Assembly: GCF_029227915.1 (NCBI RefSeq)
Contig: NC_079887.1
Location: 5,952,001-6,016,000, forward strand
Source of the DNA: Hydractinia symbiolongicarpus
Taxonomy: Eukaryota; Cnidaria; Hydrozoa; Anthoathecata; Hydractiniidae
Direction of reading: 5' to 3'
DNA: 64,000 bases
Shown: one piece after another, positions 1-12,956 of the stretch
Numbering within the stretch: the first letter of the stretch is position 1
Layout of the letters: every line of letters begins with the position of its first letter
Notes under the pieces: generated by a model
Told to the model about the DNA's origin: nothing
Database searches by the model: none
What the model saw: only the letters and a program-made list of their open reading frames with translations
Program-made: the position numbers and the translations under genes

Positions 1-193
1 CTGAGTTCCGGCAATCATGTCAAATTAAGTTGAAGAATATTTCTTGGGGTACAGTTGGCTAACTTATCACATTTATAAGGTCACAGTCCAAAGTTACTTC
101 AATTAAGTCCCACAGTCAAACTTTTCACTGTTAAAAGCGATGCAACCTAGTAATATCCGAATACTATCGCTAAATACATGTTGGTACGAATAT

Positions 194-567
194 GTGACGC
201 AACCGTTGTAACTCAAACCGATTCATACCGCCAGAAAGTCAATGAAGTGGAGTCTTTGAAACTGTTCCTATTTATTCAGCGCGTGCTAACGGCCAGGATT
301 GGTCCCACAGTAAAAAAAGACTTATTTATTTAAAATTTTTAAATAAAGCGCTACCACAGAGCCTGATGTAATCGCTGAATTCCAGCAATCATGTCAAATT
401 AAGAAGAATGTTGTTCCTTGGAGACCAATTGGCTCATTTATCACATTTATAAGGTCACAGTCCAGAATCAGTTCAATTAAGTCCCACAGTCAATCGATTC
501 ACTGTTAAAAGCGGTGCAACCTAGTAATATCAGAAAAATATCGCTAAATACATGTTGGTATGAATAT
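194..567 (+). repeat. Representative first complete monomer (374 bp)
   Basis: This is the first full anchor-to-anchor unit. It contains the type 1 landmarks: GAATTC at 377-382, the CAATTGGCTCATTTATC segment at about 426-442, and CCAGAATCAGTTC at about 462-474. The preceding partial monomer (1-193) is type 2, with CCAAAGTTACTTC at about 88-100. Type 1 and type 2 monomers alternate through most of the array. This suggests that the ancestral amplified unit was a dimer of about 746 bp. The rule is broken in places, for example by two consecutive type 1 monomers around 3390 and 3765. Confidence 0.9.
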
Positions 568-3500
568 GTGACACAACCGTTGTAACTTAAACGGACTGAC
601 ACCGTTAGAATGTCAATGAAACTTAGTTTTTGAAAATTTCTGTATTTCTTCAGCGCGCGATAACGGCTAGGATTGGTCCCACAGTAAAAAATGACTTATT
701 TATCTAAGTTTTTAAATGAAGCGCTACAACAGGGTCCAGTGTAATCGCTGAGATCCGGCAATCATGTCAAAATAGGAAGAATGATATTTCTTGGGTCCAG
801 TTGGCTCACTTATCACATTTATAAGGTCACAGTCCAAAGTTACTTCAAATAAGTCCCAGAGTCAATCGTTTCACTGTTAAAAGCGATATAACTTAGTGAT
901 ATCGGAAAAATGTCACTAAGTACATGTTGGTACGCATATGTGACGCAACCGTTGTAACTCAAACGGATTGATACCGCCTAAAAATCAATGAAATGTAGTT
1001 TTTGAGAATGTCTCTATTTTTTCAGCGCGTGTTAACGGCCAGGATTAGTCCGACAGTAAAAGAGGACTTATTTATCTAATTTTTTGAATAAAGCGCTACC
1101 ACAGAGCCTAGTGTACTCGCTGAATTCCAGCAATCATGTCAAATTAAGAAGAATGTTATTCCTTAGAGTCCAATTGGCTCATTTATTGCATTTATAAGGT
1201 CACAGTTCAGAATCAGTTCAATTAAGTCCCACAGTCAATCGTTTCACTGTTAAAAGCGATGCAACCTAGTAATATCAGAAAAATATCGCTAAATACATGT
1301 TGGTATGAATATGTGACACAACCGTTGTAACTTAAACGGACTGACACCGATAGAATGTCAATGAAACTTAGTTTTTGAAAATTTCTCTATTTCTTTAGCA
1401 CGCGATAACGGCTAGGATTGGTCCCACAGTAAAAAATGACTTCTTTATCTTAATTTCTAAATAAAACGCTAGCACAGCGCCCAGTGTAATCGCTGAGTTC
1501 CAGCAATCATGTCAATTTAAGAAGAATGTTATTTCTTGGGTCAAATTAGCTCACTTATCACATTTATAAGGTCACAGTCCAAAGTTACTTCAATTAAGTC
1601 CCAGAGTCAATCGTTTCACTGTTAAAATCGATATAACTTAGTAATATCGGAAAATGTCACTAAATACATGTTGGTATGCATATGTGACGCAACCGTTGTA
1701 ACTCAAACGGATTGATACCGCCTAAAAATCAATGAAATGTAGTTTTTGAGAATGTCTCTATTTCTTCAGCGCGTGCTAACGGCCAGGATTAGTCCCACAG
1801 TAAAAGAAGACTTATTTATCTGAAATTATTAAATAAAGCGCTACCACAGAGTCTAGTGTACTCGCTGAATTCCAGCAATCATTGCGAATTAAGAAGGATG
1901 TTATTCCTTGGAGTCCAATTGGCTCATTTATCACATTTACAAGGTCACAGTCCAGAATCAGTTCAATTAAGTCCCACAGTCAATCGTTCACTGTTAAAAG
2001 CGAAACAACTTAGTAATATCGGAAAAAAAATCACTAAACACATGTTGGTACGAATATGTGACACAACCGTTGTAATTTAAACGGATTGACACCGTTAGAA
2101 AATCAATGAAATGTAGTTTTTGAAACTGTCTCTATTTTTTCAGCGCAAACTAACGGCATGGGTTCGTCCCACAGTAAAAAATGACTTCTTTATCTTAATT
2201 TCTAAATAAAACGCTAGCACAGCGCCCAGTGTAATCGCTGAGTTCCAGCAATCATGTCAATTTAAGAAGAATGTTATTTCTTGGGTCAAAGTAGCTCACT
2301 TATCACATTTATAAGGTCACAGTCCAAAGTTACTTCAATTAAGTCCCAGAGTCAATCGTTTCACTGTTAAAAGCGATATAACTTAGTAATATCGGAAAAA
2401 TGTCACTAAATACATGTTGGTACGCATATGTGACGCAACCGTTGTAACTCAAACGGATTGATACCGCCTAAAAATCAATGAAATGTAGTTTTTGAGCATG
2501 TCTCTATTTCATCAGCGCGTGCTAACGGCCAGGATTAGTCCCACAGTAAAAGAAGACTTATTTATCTGAATTTTTAAATAAAGCGCTACCACAGAGCCTA
2601 ATGTAATCGCTGAAATCCAGCAATGACGTCAAATTAAGAAGAATGTTATTCCTTGGAGTCCAATTGGCTCATTTATCACATTGATAAGGTCACAGTCCAG
2701 AATCAGTTCAATTAAGTCCCACAGTCAATCGTTTCACTGTTAAAAGCGATGCAACCTAGTAATATCAGAAAAATATCGCTAAATACATGTTGGTATGAAT
2801 ATGTGACACAACCATTGTAACTTAAACGGACTGACACCGATAGAATGTCAATGAAACTTAATTTTTGAAAATTTCTCTATTTCTTTAGCACGCGATAACG
2901 GCTAGGATTGGTCCCACAGTAAAAAATGACTTATTTATCTAAGTTTTTAAATGAAGCCCTACCACAGGGTCCAGTGTAATCGCTGAGATCCGGCAATCAT
3001 GTCAAATGAAGAAGAATGATATTTCTTGGGGTCCAGTTGGCTCACTTATTACATTTATAAGGTCACAGTCCAAAGTTACTTCAATTAAGTCCCAGAGTCA
3101 ATCGTTTCACTGTTAAAATCGATATAACTTAGTAATATCGGAAAAATGTCACTAAATACATGTTGGTATGCATATGTGACGCAACCGTTGTAACTCAAAC
3201 GGATTGATACCGCCTAAAAATCAATGAAATGTAGTTTTTGAGAATGTCTCTATTTCTTCAGCGCGTGCTAACGGCCAGGATTAGTCCCACAGTAAAAGAA
3301 GACTTATTTATCTGAAATTATTAAATAAAGCGCTACCACAGAGTCTAGTGTACTCGCTGAATTCCAGCAATCATGGCGAATTAAGAAGGATGTTATTCCT
3401 TGGAGTCCAATTGGCTCATTTATCACATTCACAAGGTCACAGTCCAGAATCAGTTCAATTAAGTCCCACAGTCAATCGTTCACTGTTAAAAGCGAAACAA

Positions 3501-5040
3501 CTTAGTAATATCGGAAAAAAAATCACTAAACACATGTTGGTACGAATATGTGACGCAACCGTTGTAATTTAAACGGATTGATACCGCCTAAAAATCAATG
3601 AAATGTAGTTTTTTAGAATGTCTCTATTTTTTAGCGCGTGTTAACAGCCAGGATTAGTCCCACAGTAAAAGAGGACTTATTTATCTAATTTTTTAAATAA
3701 AGCGCTACCACAGAGCCTAGTGTACTCGCTGAATTCCAGCAATCATGTCAAATTAAGAAGAATGTTATTCCTTAGAGTCCAATTGGCTCATTTATCGCAT
3801 TTACAAGGTCACAGTCCAGAATCAGTTCAATTAAGTCCCACAGTCAATCGTTTCACTGTTAAAAGCGAAGCAACCTAGTAATATCGGAAAAAAAATCACT
3901 AAATACATGTTGGTACGAATATGTGACGCAACCGTTGTAATTTAAACGGATTGACAACGTTAGAAAGTCAATGAAATGTAGTTTTTGAAACTGTCTCTAT
4001 TTTTTCAGCGCAAACTAACGGCATGGATTGGTCCCACAGTAAAAAATGACTTATTTATCTTAATTTTTAAATAAAACGCTACCACAGCGCCCAGTGTAAT
4101 CGCTGATTTCCAGCAATCATGTCAAATTAAGAAGAATGTTATTTCTTGGGTCCAGTTAGCTCACTTATCCCATTTATAAGGTCACAGTCCAGAATCAGTT
4201 CAATTAAGTCTCCGAGTCAATCGTTTCACTGTTAAAAGCGATACAACTTAGTGATATTGGAAAAAGTCACTATCTACATGTTGGTATGAGCATGTGACGC
4301 AACCGTTGTAACTCAAACGGACTGATACCGTTAGAAAATCATTGAAATGTAGTTTTTGAAGCTGTCTCTACTTCTTCAGCGCGCGATAATGGCTTGGATT
4401 AGTCCCACAGTAAAAACTGACTTATTTATCTTAATTCTTAAAAAAAAACGCTACCACAGCGCCCAGTGTAATCGCTAAGTTCCGGCAATCATGTCAAATT
4501 AAGAAGAATGTTATTTCTAGGTTCCAGTTGGCTCACTTATCACATTTAAAAGGTCACCGTCCAAAGTTAATTCAATTAAGTTCCACAGTCAATCCTTTCA
4601 CTGTTAAAAGCGATATAACTTAGTAGTATCGGAAAGATATCACCGAATACATGTTGGTACGACAATGTGACGCAACCGTTGTAACTCAAGCGGATTGATA
4701 CTGCCAAGAAGTCAATGAAATGTAGTTTTTGAGAATGTCTCTATTTCTTCAGCGCGTGCTAACGGCCAGGATTAGTCCCACAGTAAAAGAAGACTTATTT
4801 ATCTGAAATTATTAAAAAAGCGCTACTGCAGAGTCTAGTGTACTCGCTGAATTCCAGCAATCATGGCGAATTAAGAAGGATGTTATTCCTTGGAGTCCAA
4901 TTGGCTCATTTATCGCATTTACAAGGTCACAGTCCAGAATCAGTTCAATTAAGTCCCACAGTCAATCGTTTCACTGTTAAAAGCGAAACAACTTCGTAAT
5001 ATCGGAAAAAAAATCACTAAATACATGTTGGTACGAATAT
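568..5040 (+). repeat. Higher-order repeat region A: tetramer of ~1490-1492 bp
   Basis: Anchors: 568, 940, 1313, 1684, 2058, 2430, 2803, 3176, 3550, 3923, 4294, 4667, 5041. Three families recur. 'b' has TATGAATATGTGACAC (568, 1313, 2803). 'c' has GCATATGTGACGC (940, 1684, 2430, 3176). 'd' has a longer A run before TCACTAAA (2058, 3550, 3923, 5041). The order b c b c d c b c d fits a four-monomer unit b-c-d-c. Matching segments with GAATTAAGAAGGATG lie 1492 bp apart (about 1866 and 3358), and then 1490 bp on (4848). The repeat breaks at 3923-4667, where two d-type monomers are followed by two others (e, f). Family d has an occasional GTG-started open frame (at 1856 and 3348), judged non-coding. 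Confidence 0.8.
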
Positions 5041-6531
5041 GTGACGCAACCGTTGTAATTTAAACGGATTGACACCTTTAGAAAGTCAATGAAATGTAGT
5101 TTTTGAAACTGTCTCTATTTTTTCAGCGCAAACTAACGGCATGAATTCGTCCCACAGTAAAAAATGACTTATTTATCTTAATTTTTAAATAAAACGCTAC
5201 CACAGCGCCCAGTGTAATCGCTGAGTTCCAGCAATCATGTCAAATTAAGAAGAATGTTATTTCTTGGGTCCAGTTAGCTCACTTATCACATTTATAAGGT
5301 CACAGTCCAAAGTTACTTCAATTAAGTCCCAGAGTCAATCGTTTCACTGTTAAAAGCGATGTAACTTAGTAATATCGGAAAAATGTCACTAAATACATGT
5401 TGGTACGCATATGTGACGCAACCGTTGTAACTCAAACGGATTGATACCGCCTAAAAATCAATGAAATGTAGTTTTTGAGAATGTCTCTATTTTTTCAGCC
5501 GGTGTTAACGGCCAGGATTAGTCCCACAGTAAAAGAGGACTTATCTAATAATTTTTTAAATAAAGCGCTACCACAGAGCCTAGTGTACTCGCTGAATTCC
5601 AGCAATCATGTCAAATTAAGAAGAATGTTATTCCTTAGAGTCCAATTGGCTCATTTATCGCATTTATAAGGTCACAGTTCACAATCAGTTCAATTAAGTC
5701 CCACAGTCAATCGTTTCACTGTTAAAAGCGATGCAACCTAGTAATATCAGAAAAATATCGCTAAATACATGTTGGTATGAATATGTGACACAACCGTTGT
5801 AACTTAAACGGACTGACACCGATAGAATGTCAATCAAACTTAGTTTTTGAAAATTTCTCTATTTCTTCAGCGCGCGATAACGGCTAGGATTGGTCCCACA
5901 GTAAAAAATGGCTTATTTATCTAAGTTTTTAAATGAAGCGCTACCACAGGGTCCAGTGTAATCGCTGAGATCCGGCAATCATGTCAAATTAAGAAGAATG
6001 ATATTTCGTCGGGTCCAGTTGGCTCACTTATCACATTTATAAGGTCACAGTCCAAAGTTACTTCAATTAAGTCCCAGAGTCAGTCGTTTCACTGTTAAAA
6101 GCGATATAACTTAGTAATATCGGAAAAATGTCACTAAATACATGTTGGTACGCATATGTGACGCAACTGTTGTAACTCAAACGGATTTATACCGCCAGAA
6201 AGTCAATGAAATGTAGTTTATGAGAATGTCTCTATTTCTTCAGCGCGTGGTAGCGGCCAGGATTAGTCCCACAGTAAAAAGGGACTTATTTATCTAATTT
6301 ATTAAATAAATCGATACAACAGAGCCTAGTGTACTCACTGAATTCCAGCAATCATGGCGAATTAAGAACAATGTTATTCCTTAGAGTCCAATTGGCTCAT
6401 TTATTGCATTTACAAGGTCACAATCCAGAATCAGTTCAATTAAGTCCCACAGTCAATCGTTTTACTGTTAAAAGCGATACAACTTAGTAATATCAGAAAA
6501 AAAATCACTAAATACATGTTGGTACGAATAT
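5041..6531 (+). repeat. Continuation of region A (c, b, c families), grading into region B
   Basis: Anchors: 5041, 5413, 5785, 6158, 6532. Monomers at 5413 and 6158 are c type (GCATATGTGACGC) and 5785 is b type (TATGAATATGTGACAC), so the tetramer components continue without strict tetramer order. From 6532 the monomers belong to the heptamer families of region B. Nothing but satellite sequence is present. Confidence 0.7.
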
Positions 6532-7442
6532 GTGACGCAACCGTTGTAACTCAAACGGATTGACACAGTTAGAAAGTCAATGAAATGTAGTTTTTGAAAC
6601 AGTCTCTACTTCTTCAGCGCGCGATAACGTCTAGGATTGGTCCCACAGTACAAAATGACTTATTTATCTAAATTTTCAAATGAAGGGCTACCACAGCGCC
6701 CAGTGTAAAAGCTGAGTTCCGTCAATCATGTCAAATTAAGAAGAATGATATTTCTTAGGGTCCAGTTGGCTCACTTATCATATTTATAAGGTCACAGTTC
6801 AAAGTTACTGCAATTAAGTCCCAGAGTCAATCGTTTTAATGTTAAAAGCGATATAACTTAGTAATATCGGAAAAAGAACACTAAATACATGTTGGTACGA
6901 ATATGTGACGCAACCGTTGTAACTCAAACGGATTGATACTCGCATGAAGTCGATGAAATGTAGTTTTTGAGAATGTATCTATTTCTTCAGCGCGAATTAA
7001 CGGCTAGGATTGGTCCCACAGTTAAAAAAGACTTATTTATCTGAACTTTTAAATAAAGCGCTACCACAGAGCCTAATGTAATCGCTGAAATGCAGGAATC
7101 ACGTCAAATTAAGAAGGATGTTATTCCTTGTAGACCAATTGGCTCATTTATCACATTGATAAGGTCACAGTCCAGAATCAGTTCAATTAAGTCCCACAGT
7201 CAAACGTTTCACTGTTATAAGCGATGCAACCTAGTAATATCCGAATACTATCGATAAATACATGTTGGCACGAATATGTGACCCAACCGTTGTAACTCAA
7301 ACGGATTTATACCGCCAAATATTCAATGAAATGTAGTTTTTGAGAATGTCTCTATTTCTTCAGCGCGTACTAACAGCCAGGATTAGTCCCACAGTAAAAA
7401 GTGACTTATTTATCTAAATTATTAAATAAAGCGCTACCACGA

Positions 7443-7499
7443 AGCCTAGTGTACTCGCTGAATTCCAGCAGGGTCCAGTGTAATCGCAGAGTTCCGGCA
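7443..7499 (+). repeat. Out-of-register recombination junction, copy 1 (28-bp internal duplication)
   Basis: The anchor interval 7278-7679 is 401 bp instead of 373. The sequence runs through GCTGAATTCCAGCA of a type 1 monomer up to 7470, then jumps back to GGGTCCAGTGTAATCGC of a type 2 monomer at 7471. About 28 bases of monomer position are therefore present twice, once in each type. This is the expected product of a recombination event between misaligned type 1 and type 2 monomers. The right arm carries private markers (GCAGAG instead of GCTGAG, and AAACATGATA). Confidence 0.85.
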
Positions 7500-8962
7500 A
7501 TCATGTCAAATTAAGAAACATGATATTTTTTGGGGTCCAGTTGGCTCACTTATCACATTTATAAGGTCACAGTCCAAAGTCACTTCAATTAAGTCCCACA
7601 GTCAATCGTTTCACTGATAAAAGCGATGCAACTCAGTAATATCGGAAAAAATCACTAAATACATGTTGGTACGAATATGTGAAGCAACCGTTGTAACTCA
7701 AACGGATTTATACCGCCAGAAAGTCAATGAAATGTAGTTTATGAGAATGTCTTTATTTCTTCAGCACGTGGTAACGGCCAGGATTAGTCCCACAGTAAAA
7801 AGGGACTTATTTATCTAATTTATTAATTGAAACGCTACCACAGAGCCTAGTGTACTCGCTGAATTCCAGCAATCATGGCGAATTAAGAACAATGTTATTC
7901 CTTAGAGTCCAATTGGCTCATTTATTGCATTTACAAGGTCACAATCCAGAATCAGTTCAATTAAGTCCCACAGTCAATCGTTTTACTGTTAAAAGCGATA
8001 CAACTTAGTAATATCGGAAAAAAAATCACTAAATACATGTTAGTACGAATATGTGACGCAACCGTTGTAACTCAAACGTATTGACACCTTTAGAAAGTCA
8101 ATGAAATGTAGTTTTTGAAACTGCCTCTATTTCTTCAGCGCGAACTAACGGCTTGGATTGGTCCCAAGGTAAAAAATGACTTATTTCTCTTAATTTTTAA
8201 ATAAAAAGCTACCACAGCACCCAGTGTAATCGCTGAGTTCCGGCAATCATGTTAAAATTAAGAAGAATGTTATTTCTTGGGGTCCAGTTGGCTCACTTAT
8301 CACATTTATAAGGTCACAGTCCAAAGTTAGTTCAATTAAGTTCGACAGTCAATCGTTTCACTGGTAAAAGCGATATAACTTAGTAATATCGGAAAGATAT
8401 CACTGAATGCATGTTGGTACGAATATGTGACGCAACCGTTGTACCTCAAGCGGATTGATACCGCCAAGAAGTTAATGAAATGTAGTTTTTGAGAATGTCT
8501 CTACTTCTTCAATATGTGCTAACGGCCAGGATTGGTCCCATAGTAAAAAAACTTATTTATCTAAATTTTTAACTAAAGCGCTACCACAGAGCCTAGTGTA
8601 ATCTCTGAATTGCAGCAATCATGTCAATTTAAGAAGAATGTTATTCCTTGGAGTCCAATTGGCTCATTTATCACATTGCTCAGTTCACAGTCCAGAATCA
8701 GTTCAATTAAGTCCCACAGTCAAACGTTTCACTGTTATAAGCGATGCAACCTAGTAATATCCGAATACTATCGATAAATACATGTTGGCACGAATATGTG
8801 ACCCAACCGTTGTAACTCAAACGGATTTATACCGCCAAATATTCAATGAAATGTAATTTTTGAGAAAGTCTCTATTTTTTCAGCGCGTACTAACGGCCAG
8901 GATTAGTCCCACAGTAAAAAGTGACTTATTTATCTAAATTATTAAATAAAGCGCTACCACGA

Positions 8963-9019
8963 AGCCTAGTGTACTCGCTGAATTCCAGCAGGGTCCAGTG
9001 TAATCGCAGAGTTCCGGCA
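8963..9019 (+). repeat. Out-of-register recombination junction, copy 2
   Basis: The same breakpoint as at 7470/7471 occurs here at 8990/8991, with the same left flank (CGAAGCCTAGTGTACTCGC) and the same right-arm markers. The anchor interval 8798-9201 is 403 bp. The distance to copy 1 is 1520 bp (three normal monomers plus one long one), so this copy arose by tandem duplication of a four-monomer segment. After about 9090 the sequence switches to CACAATCCAGAATCAG, a type 1 tail, so the right side was exchanged again. Confidence 0.85.
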
Positions 9020-9738
9020 ATCATGTCAAATTAAGAAACATGATATTTTTTGGGGTCCAGTTGGCTCACTTATCACATTTATAAGGTCACAATCCAGAAT
9101 CAGTTCAATTAAGTCCCACAGTCAATCGTTTTACTGTTAAAAGCGATACAACTTAGTAATATCAGAAAAAAAATCACTAAATACATGTTGGTACGAATAT
9201 GTGACGCAACCGTTGTAACTCAAACGGATTGACACAGTTAGAAAGTCAATGAAATGTAGTTTTTGAAACAGTCTCTACTTCTTCAGCGCGCGATAACGTC
9301 TAGGATTGGTCCCACAGTACAAAATGACTTATTTATCTAAATTTTCAAATGAAGGGCTACCACAGCGCCCAGTGTAAAAGCTGAGTTCCGTCAATCATGT
9401 CAAATTAAGACGAATGATATTTCTTAGGGTGCAGTTGGCTCACTTATCATATTTATAAGGTCACAGTTCAAAGTTACTGCAATTAAGTCCCAGAGTCAAT
9501 CGTTTTAATGTTAAAAGCGATATAACTTAGTAATATCGGAAAAAGAACACTAAATACATGTTGGTACGAATATGTGACGCAACCGTTGTAACTCAAACGG
9601 ATTGATACCCGCATGAAGTCGATGAAATGTAGTTTTTGAGAATGTATCTATTTCTTCAGCGCGAATTAACGGCTAGGATTGGTCCCACAGTAAAAAAAGA
9701 CTTATTTATCTACATTTTTAAATAAAGCGCTACCACAG

Positions 9739-9795
9739 AGCCTAATGTAATCGCTGAATTCCAGCAGGGTCCAGTGTAATCGCAGAGTTCCGGCA
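9739..9795 (+). repeat. Out-of-register recombination junction, copy 3
   Basis: The breakpoint is at 9766/9767 and the anchor interval 9574-9974 is 400 bp. The right arm matches copies 1 and 2. The left flank is different (GAGCCTAATGTAATCGC instead of GAAGCCTAGTGTACTCGC), so the left side was replaced by another type 1 monomer without disturbing the breakpoint. The distance from copy 2 is 776 bp. I found no further copy of CCAGCAGGGTCC in the window. Confidence 0.85.
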
Positions 9796-11154
9796 ATCAT
9801 GTCAAATTAAGAAACATGATATTTTTTGGGGTCCAGTTGGCTCACTTATCACATTTATAAGGTCACAGTCCAAAGTCACTTCAATGAAGTCAAGAGTCAA
9901 TCGTTTCACTGATAAAAGCCATACAACTTAGTAATATTGGAAAAAATCACTAAATACATGTTGGTACGATTATGTGACGCAACCGTTGTAACTCAAAGGG
10001 ATTGACACCGTTAGAAAGTCAATGAAATGTAGTTTTTGAAACTCTCTCTATTTCTTCAGCGCGAATTAACGGCTAGGATTGGTCCCACAGTAAAAAAAGA
10101 CTTATTTGTCTGAATTTTTAAATAAAGCGCTACCACAGAGCCTAATGTAATCGCTGAATTCCAGCAATCACGTCAAATTAAGAAGAATGTTATTACTTGT
10201 AGACCAATTGGCTCATTTATCACATTTATAAGGTCACAGTCCAGAATCAGTTCAATTAAGTCCCACAGTCAAACGTTTCACTGTTATAAGCGATGCAACC
10301 TAGTAATATTCGAATATTATCGCTAAATACATATTGGCACGAATATGTGACCCAACCGTTGTAACTCAAACGGAATGATACCGCAAAAAATTCAATGAAA
10401 TGTTGTTTTTGAGAATGTCTCTATTTCTTCAGCGCGTGCTAACGGCCAGAATTAGTCCCATAGTAAAGAGTGACTTATGTATCTAAATTATTAAATAAAA
10501 CGCTACCACAGCGCCCAGTGTCATCGCTGAGTTCCGGCAATCATTTCAAATTAAGAAGAATGTTATTCCTTGGAGACCAATTGGCTCATTTATCACATTT
10601 ATAAGGTCACAGTCCAGAATCAGTTCAATTAAGTCCCACAGTCAATCGATTCACTGTTAAAAGCGGTGCAACCTAGTAATATCCGAATACTATCGCTAAA
10701 TACATGTTGGTACGAATATGTGACGCAACCGTTGTAACTCAAACAGATTCATACCGCCAGAAAGTCAATGAAATGTAGTCTTTGAAACTGTTCCTATTTA
10801 TTCAGCGCGTGCTAACGGCCAGGATTGGTCCCACAGTAAAAAAAAGACTTATTTATCTAAATTTTTAAATAAAGCGCTACCACAGAGCCTAGTGTAACCG
10901 CTGAATTACAGCAATCATGTCGATTTAAGAAGAATGTTATTCCTTGGAGTGCAATTTACTCATTTATTACATTTATAAGGTCACAGTCCAAAATCAGTTC
11001 AATTAAGTCCCAGAGTCAATTGTTTCACTGCTAAAAGCGATACAACTTAGTAATATCGGAAAAAATCACTATCTACATGTTGGTACGAACATGTGACGCA
11101 ACCGTTGTAACTCAAACGGACTGATAGCGTTAGAAAGTCATTGAAATGTAGCTT

Positions 11155-11406
11155 GTGCAGCTGTCTCTACTTCTTCAGCGCGCCATAACGGCTAGGATTG
11201 GTCCCACAGTACAAAATGACTTATTTATCTACATTTTTAAATGCAGCGCAACCACAGCGCCTAGTGTAATCGCTGAGTTCCGGCAATCATGTCAAATTAA
11301 AAAGAAGAATATTTCTTGGGGTACAGTTGGCTCACTTATCACATTTATAAGGTCACAGTCCAAAGTTACTTCAATTAAGTCCCACAGTCAAACGTTTCAC
11401 TGTTAA
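11155..11406 (+). other. Recurrent 83-codon open frame in the satellite, judged non-coding
   Basis: A GTG-started, stop-free frame of 83 codons. Close relatives lie at 13393, 14139, 17121, 18611, 21215, 23077, 23820, 34253, 34999, 35745, 37236 and 39849, and a shorter one at 39471. They occur only in the monomer families of regions C, D and their copies. Among the recurring frames of 61-84 codons, nearly all start with GTG; one (5475) starts with TTG and one (22697) with ATG. The frame fills most of one monomer and ends at the same landmark (after CACTGT). Substitutions between copies look as frequent at codon positions 1 and 2 as at 3. No domain or signal peptide is recognisable. It is best explained as chance in a 373-bp repeat. 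Confidence 0.75.
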
Positions 11407-12956
11407 AAGCGTTGCAACCTAGTAATATCCGAATACTATCGCTAAATACATGTTGGTACGAATATGTGACGCAACCGTTGTAACTCAAACCGATTCATAC
11501 CGCCAGAAAGTCAATAAAATGTAGTCTTTGAAACTGTTCCTATTTATTCAGCGCGTGCTAACAACCAGGATTGGTCCCACAGTAAAAAAAAGACTTATTT
11601 ATCTAAATTTTTAAATAAAGCGCTACCACAGAGCCTAATGTAATCGGTGAATTCCAGCAATCATGTCAAATTAAGAAGAATGATATTCCTTGGAGACCAA
11701 TTGGCTCATTTATCACATTTATAAGGTCACAGTCCAAAGTCACTTCAATTAAGTCCAGAGTCAATCGTTTCACTGATAAAAGCCATACAACTTAGTAATA
11801 TCGGAAAAAATCACTAAATACATGTTTGTACGATTATGTGACGCAACCGTTGTAACTCAAACGGATTGACACAGTTAGAAATTCAATGAAATGTAGTTTT
11901 TGAAACAGTCTCTACTTCTTCAGCGCGCGATAACGTCTAGGATTGGTCCCACAGTACAAAATGACTTATTTATCTAAATTTTCAAATGAAGGGCTACCAC
12001 AGCGCCCAGTGTAAAAGCTGAGTTCCGTCAATCATGTCAAATTAAGAAGAATGATATTTCTTAGGGTCCAGTTGGCTCACTTATCATATTTATAAGGTCA
12101 CAGTTCAAAGTTACTGCAATTAAGTCCCAGAGTCAATCGTTTTAATGTTAAAAGCGATATAACTTAGTAATATCGGAAAAAGAACACTAAATACATGTTG
12201 GTACGAATATGTGACGCAATCGTTGTAACTCAAACGGATTGATACCCGCATGAAGTCGATGAAATGTAGTTTTTGAGAATGTATCTATTTCTTCAGCGCG
12301 AATTAACGGCTAGGATTGGTCCCACAGTAAAAAAAGACTTATTTATCTACATTTTTAAATAAAGCGCTACCACAGAGCCTAATGTAATCGCTGAAATGCA
12401 GCAATCACGTCAAATTAAGAAGGATGTTATTCCTTGTAGACCAATTGGCTCATTTATCACATTTATAAGGTCACAGTCCAGAATCAGTTCAATTAAGTCC
12501 CACAGTCAAACGTTTCACTGTTATAAGCGATGCAACCTAGTAATATTCGAATACTATCGCTAAATACATATTGGCACGAATATGTGACCCAACCGTTGTA
12601 ACTCAAACGGAATGATACCGCAAAAAATTCAATGAAATGTTGTTTTTGAGAATGTCTCTATTTCTTCAGCGCGTGCTAACGGCCAGAATTAGTCCCATAG
12701 TTAAGAGTGACTTATGTATCTAAATTATTAAATAAAACGCTACCACAGCGCCCAGTGTCATCGCTGAGTTCCGGCAATCATTTCAAATTAAGAAGAATGT
12801 TATTCCTTGGAGACCAATTGGCTCATTTATCACATTTATAAGGTCACAGTCCAGAATCAGTTCAATTAAGTCCCACAGTCAATCGATTCACTGTTAAAAG
12901 CGGTGCAACCTAGTAATATCCGAATACTATCGCTAAATACATGTTGGTACGAATAT

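Larger units (their letters stand above)
6532..12956 (+). repeat. Higher-order repeat region B: heptamer of ~2.64-2.67 kb, with a nested 6-mer
   Basis: Anchors: 6532, 6905, 7278, 7679, 8053, 8427, 8798, 9201, 9574, 9974, 10347, 10720, 11093, 11466, 11838, 12211, 12584, 12957. A distinctive segment (GACACAGTTAGAAA, then GAAACAGTCTCTAC, then GATAACGTCTAGG, then GAAGGGCTACC) begins at 6561, 9230 and 11867. The spacings are 2669 and 2637 bp, seven monomers each. Another pair, with TGTCATCGCTGAGTTCC, lies at about 10511 and 12748, 2237 bp or six monomers apart. A four-monomer subunit with the GGCACGAATATGTGACCC variant repeats from 7278 to 8798 (1520 bp). This length includes the 28 extra bases described in separate entries. 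Confidence 0.8.
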
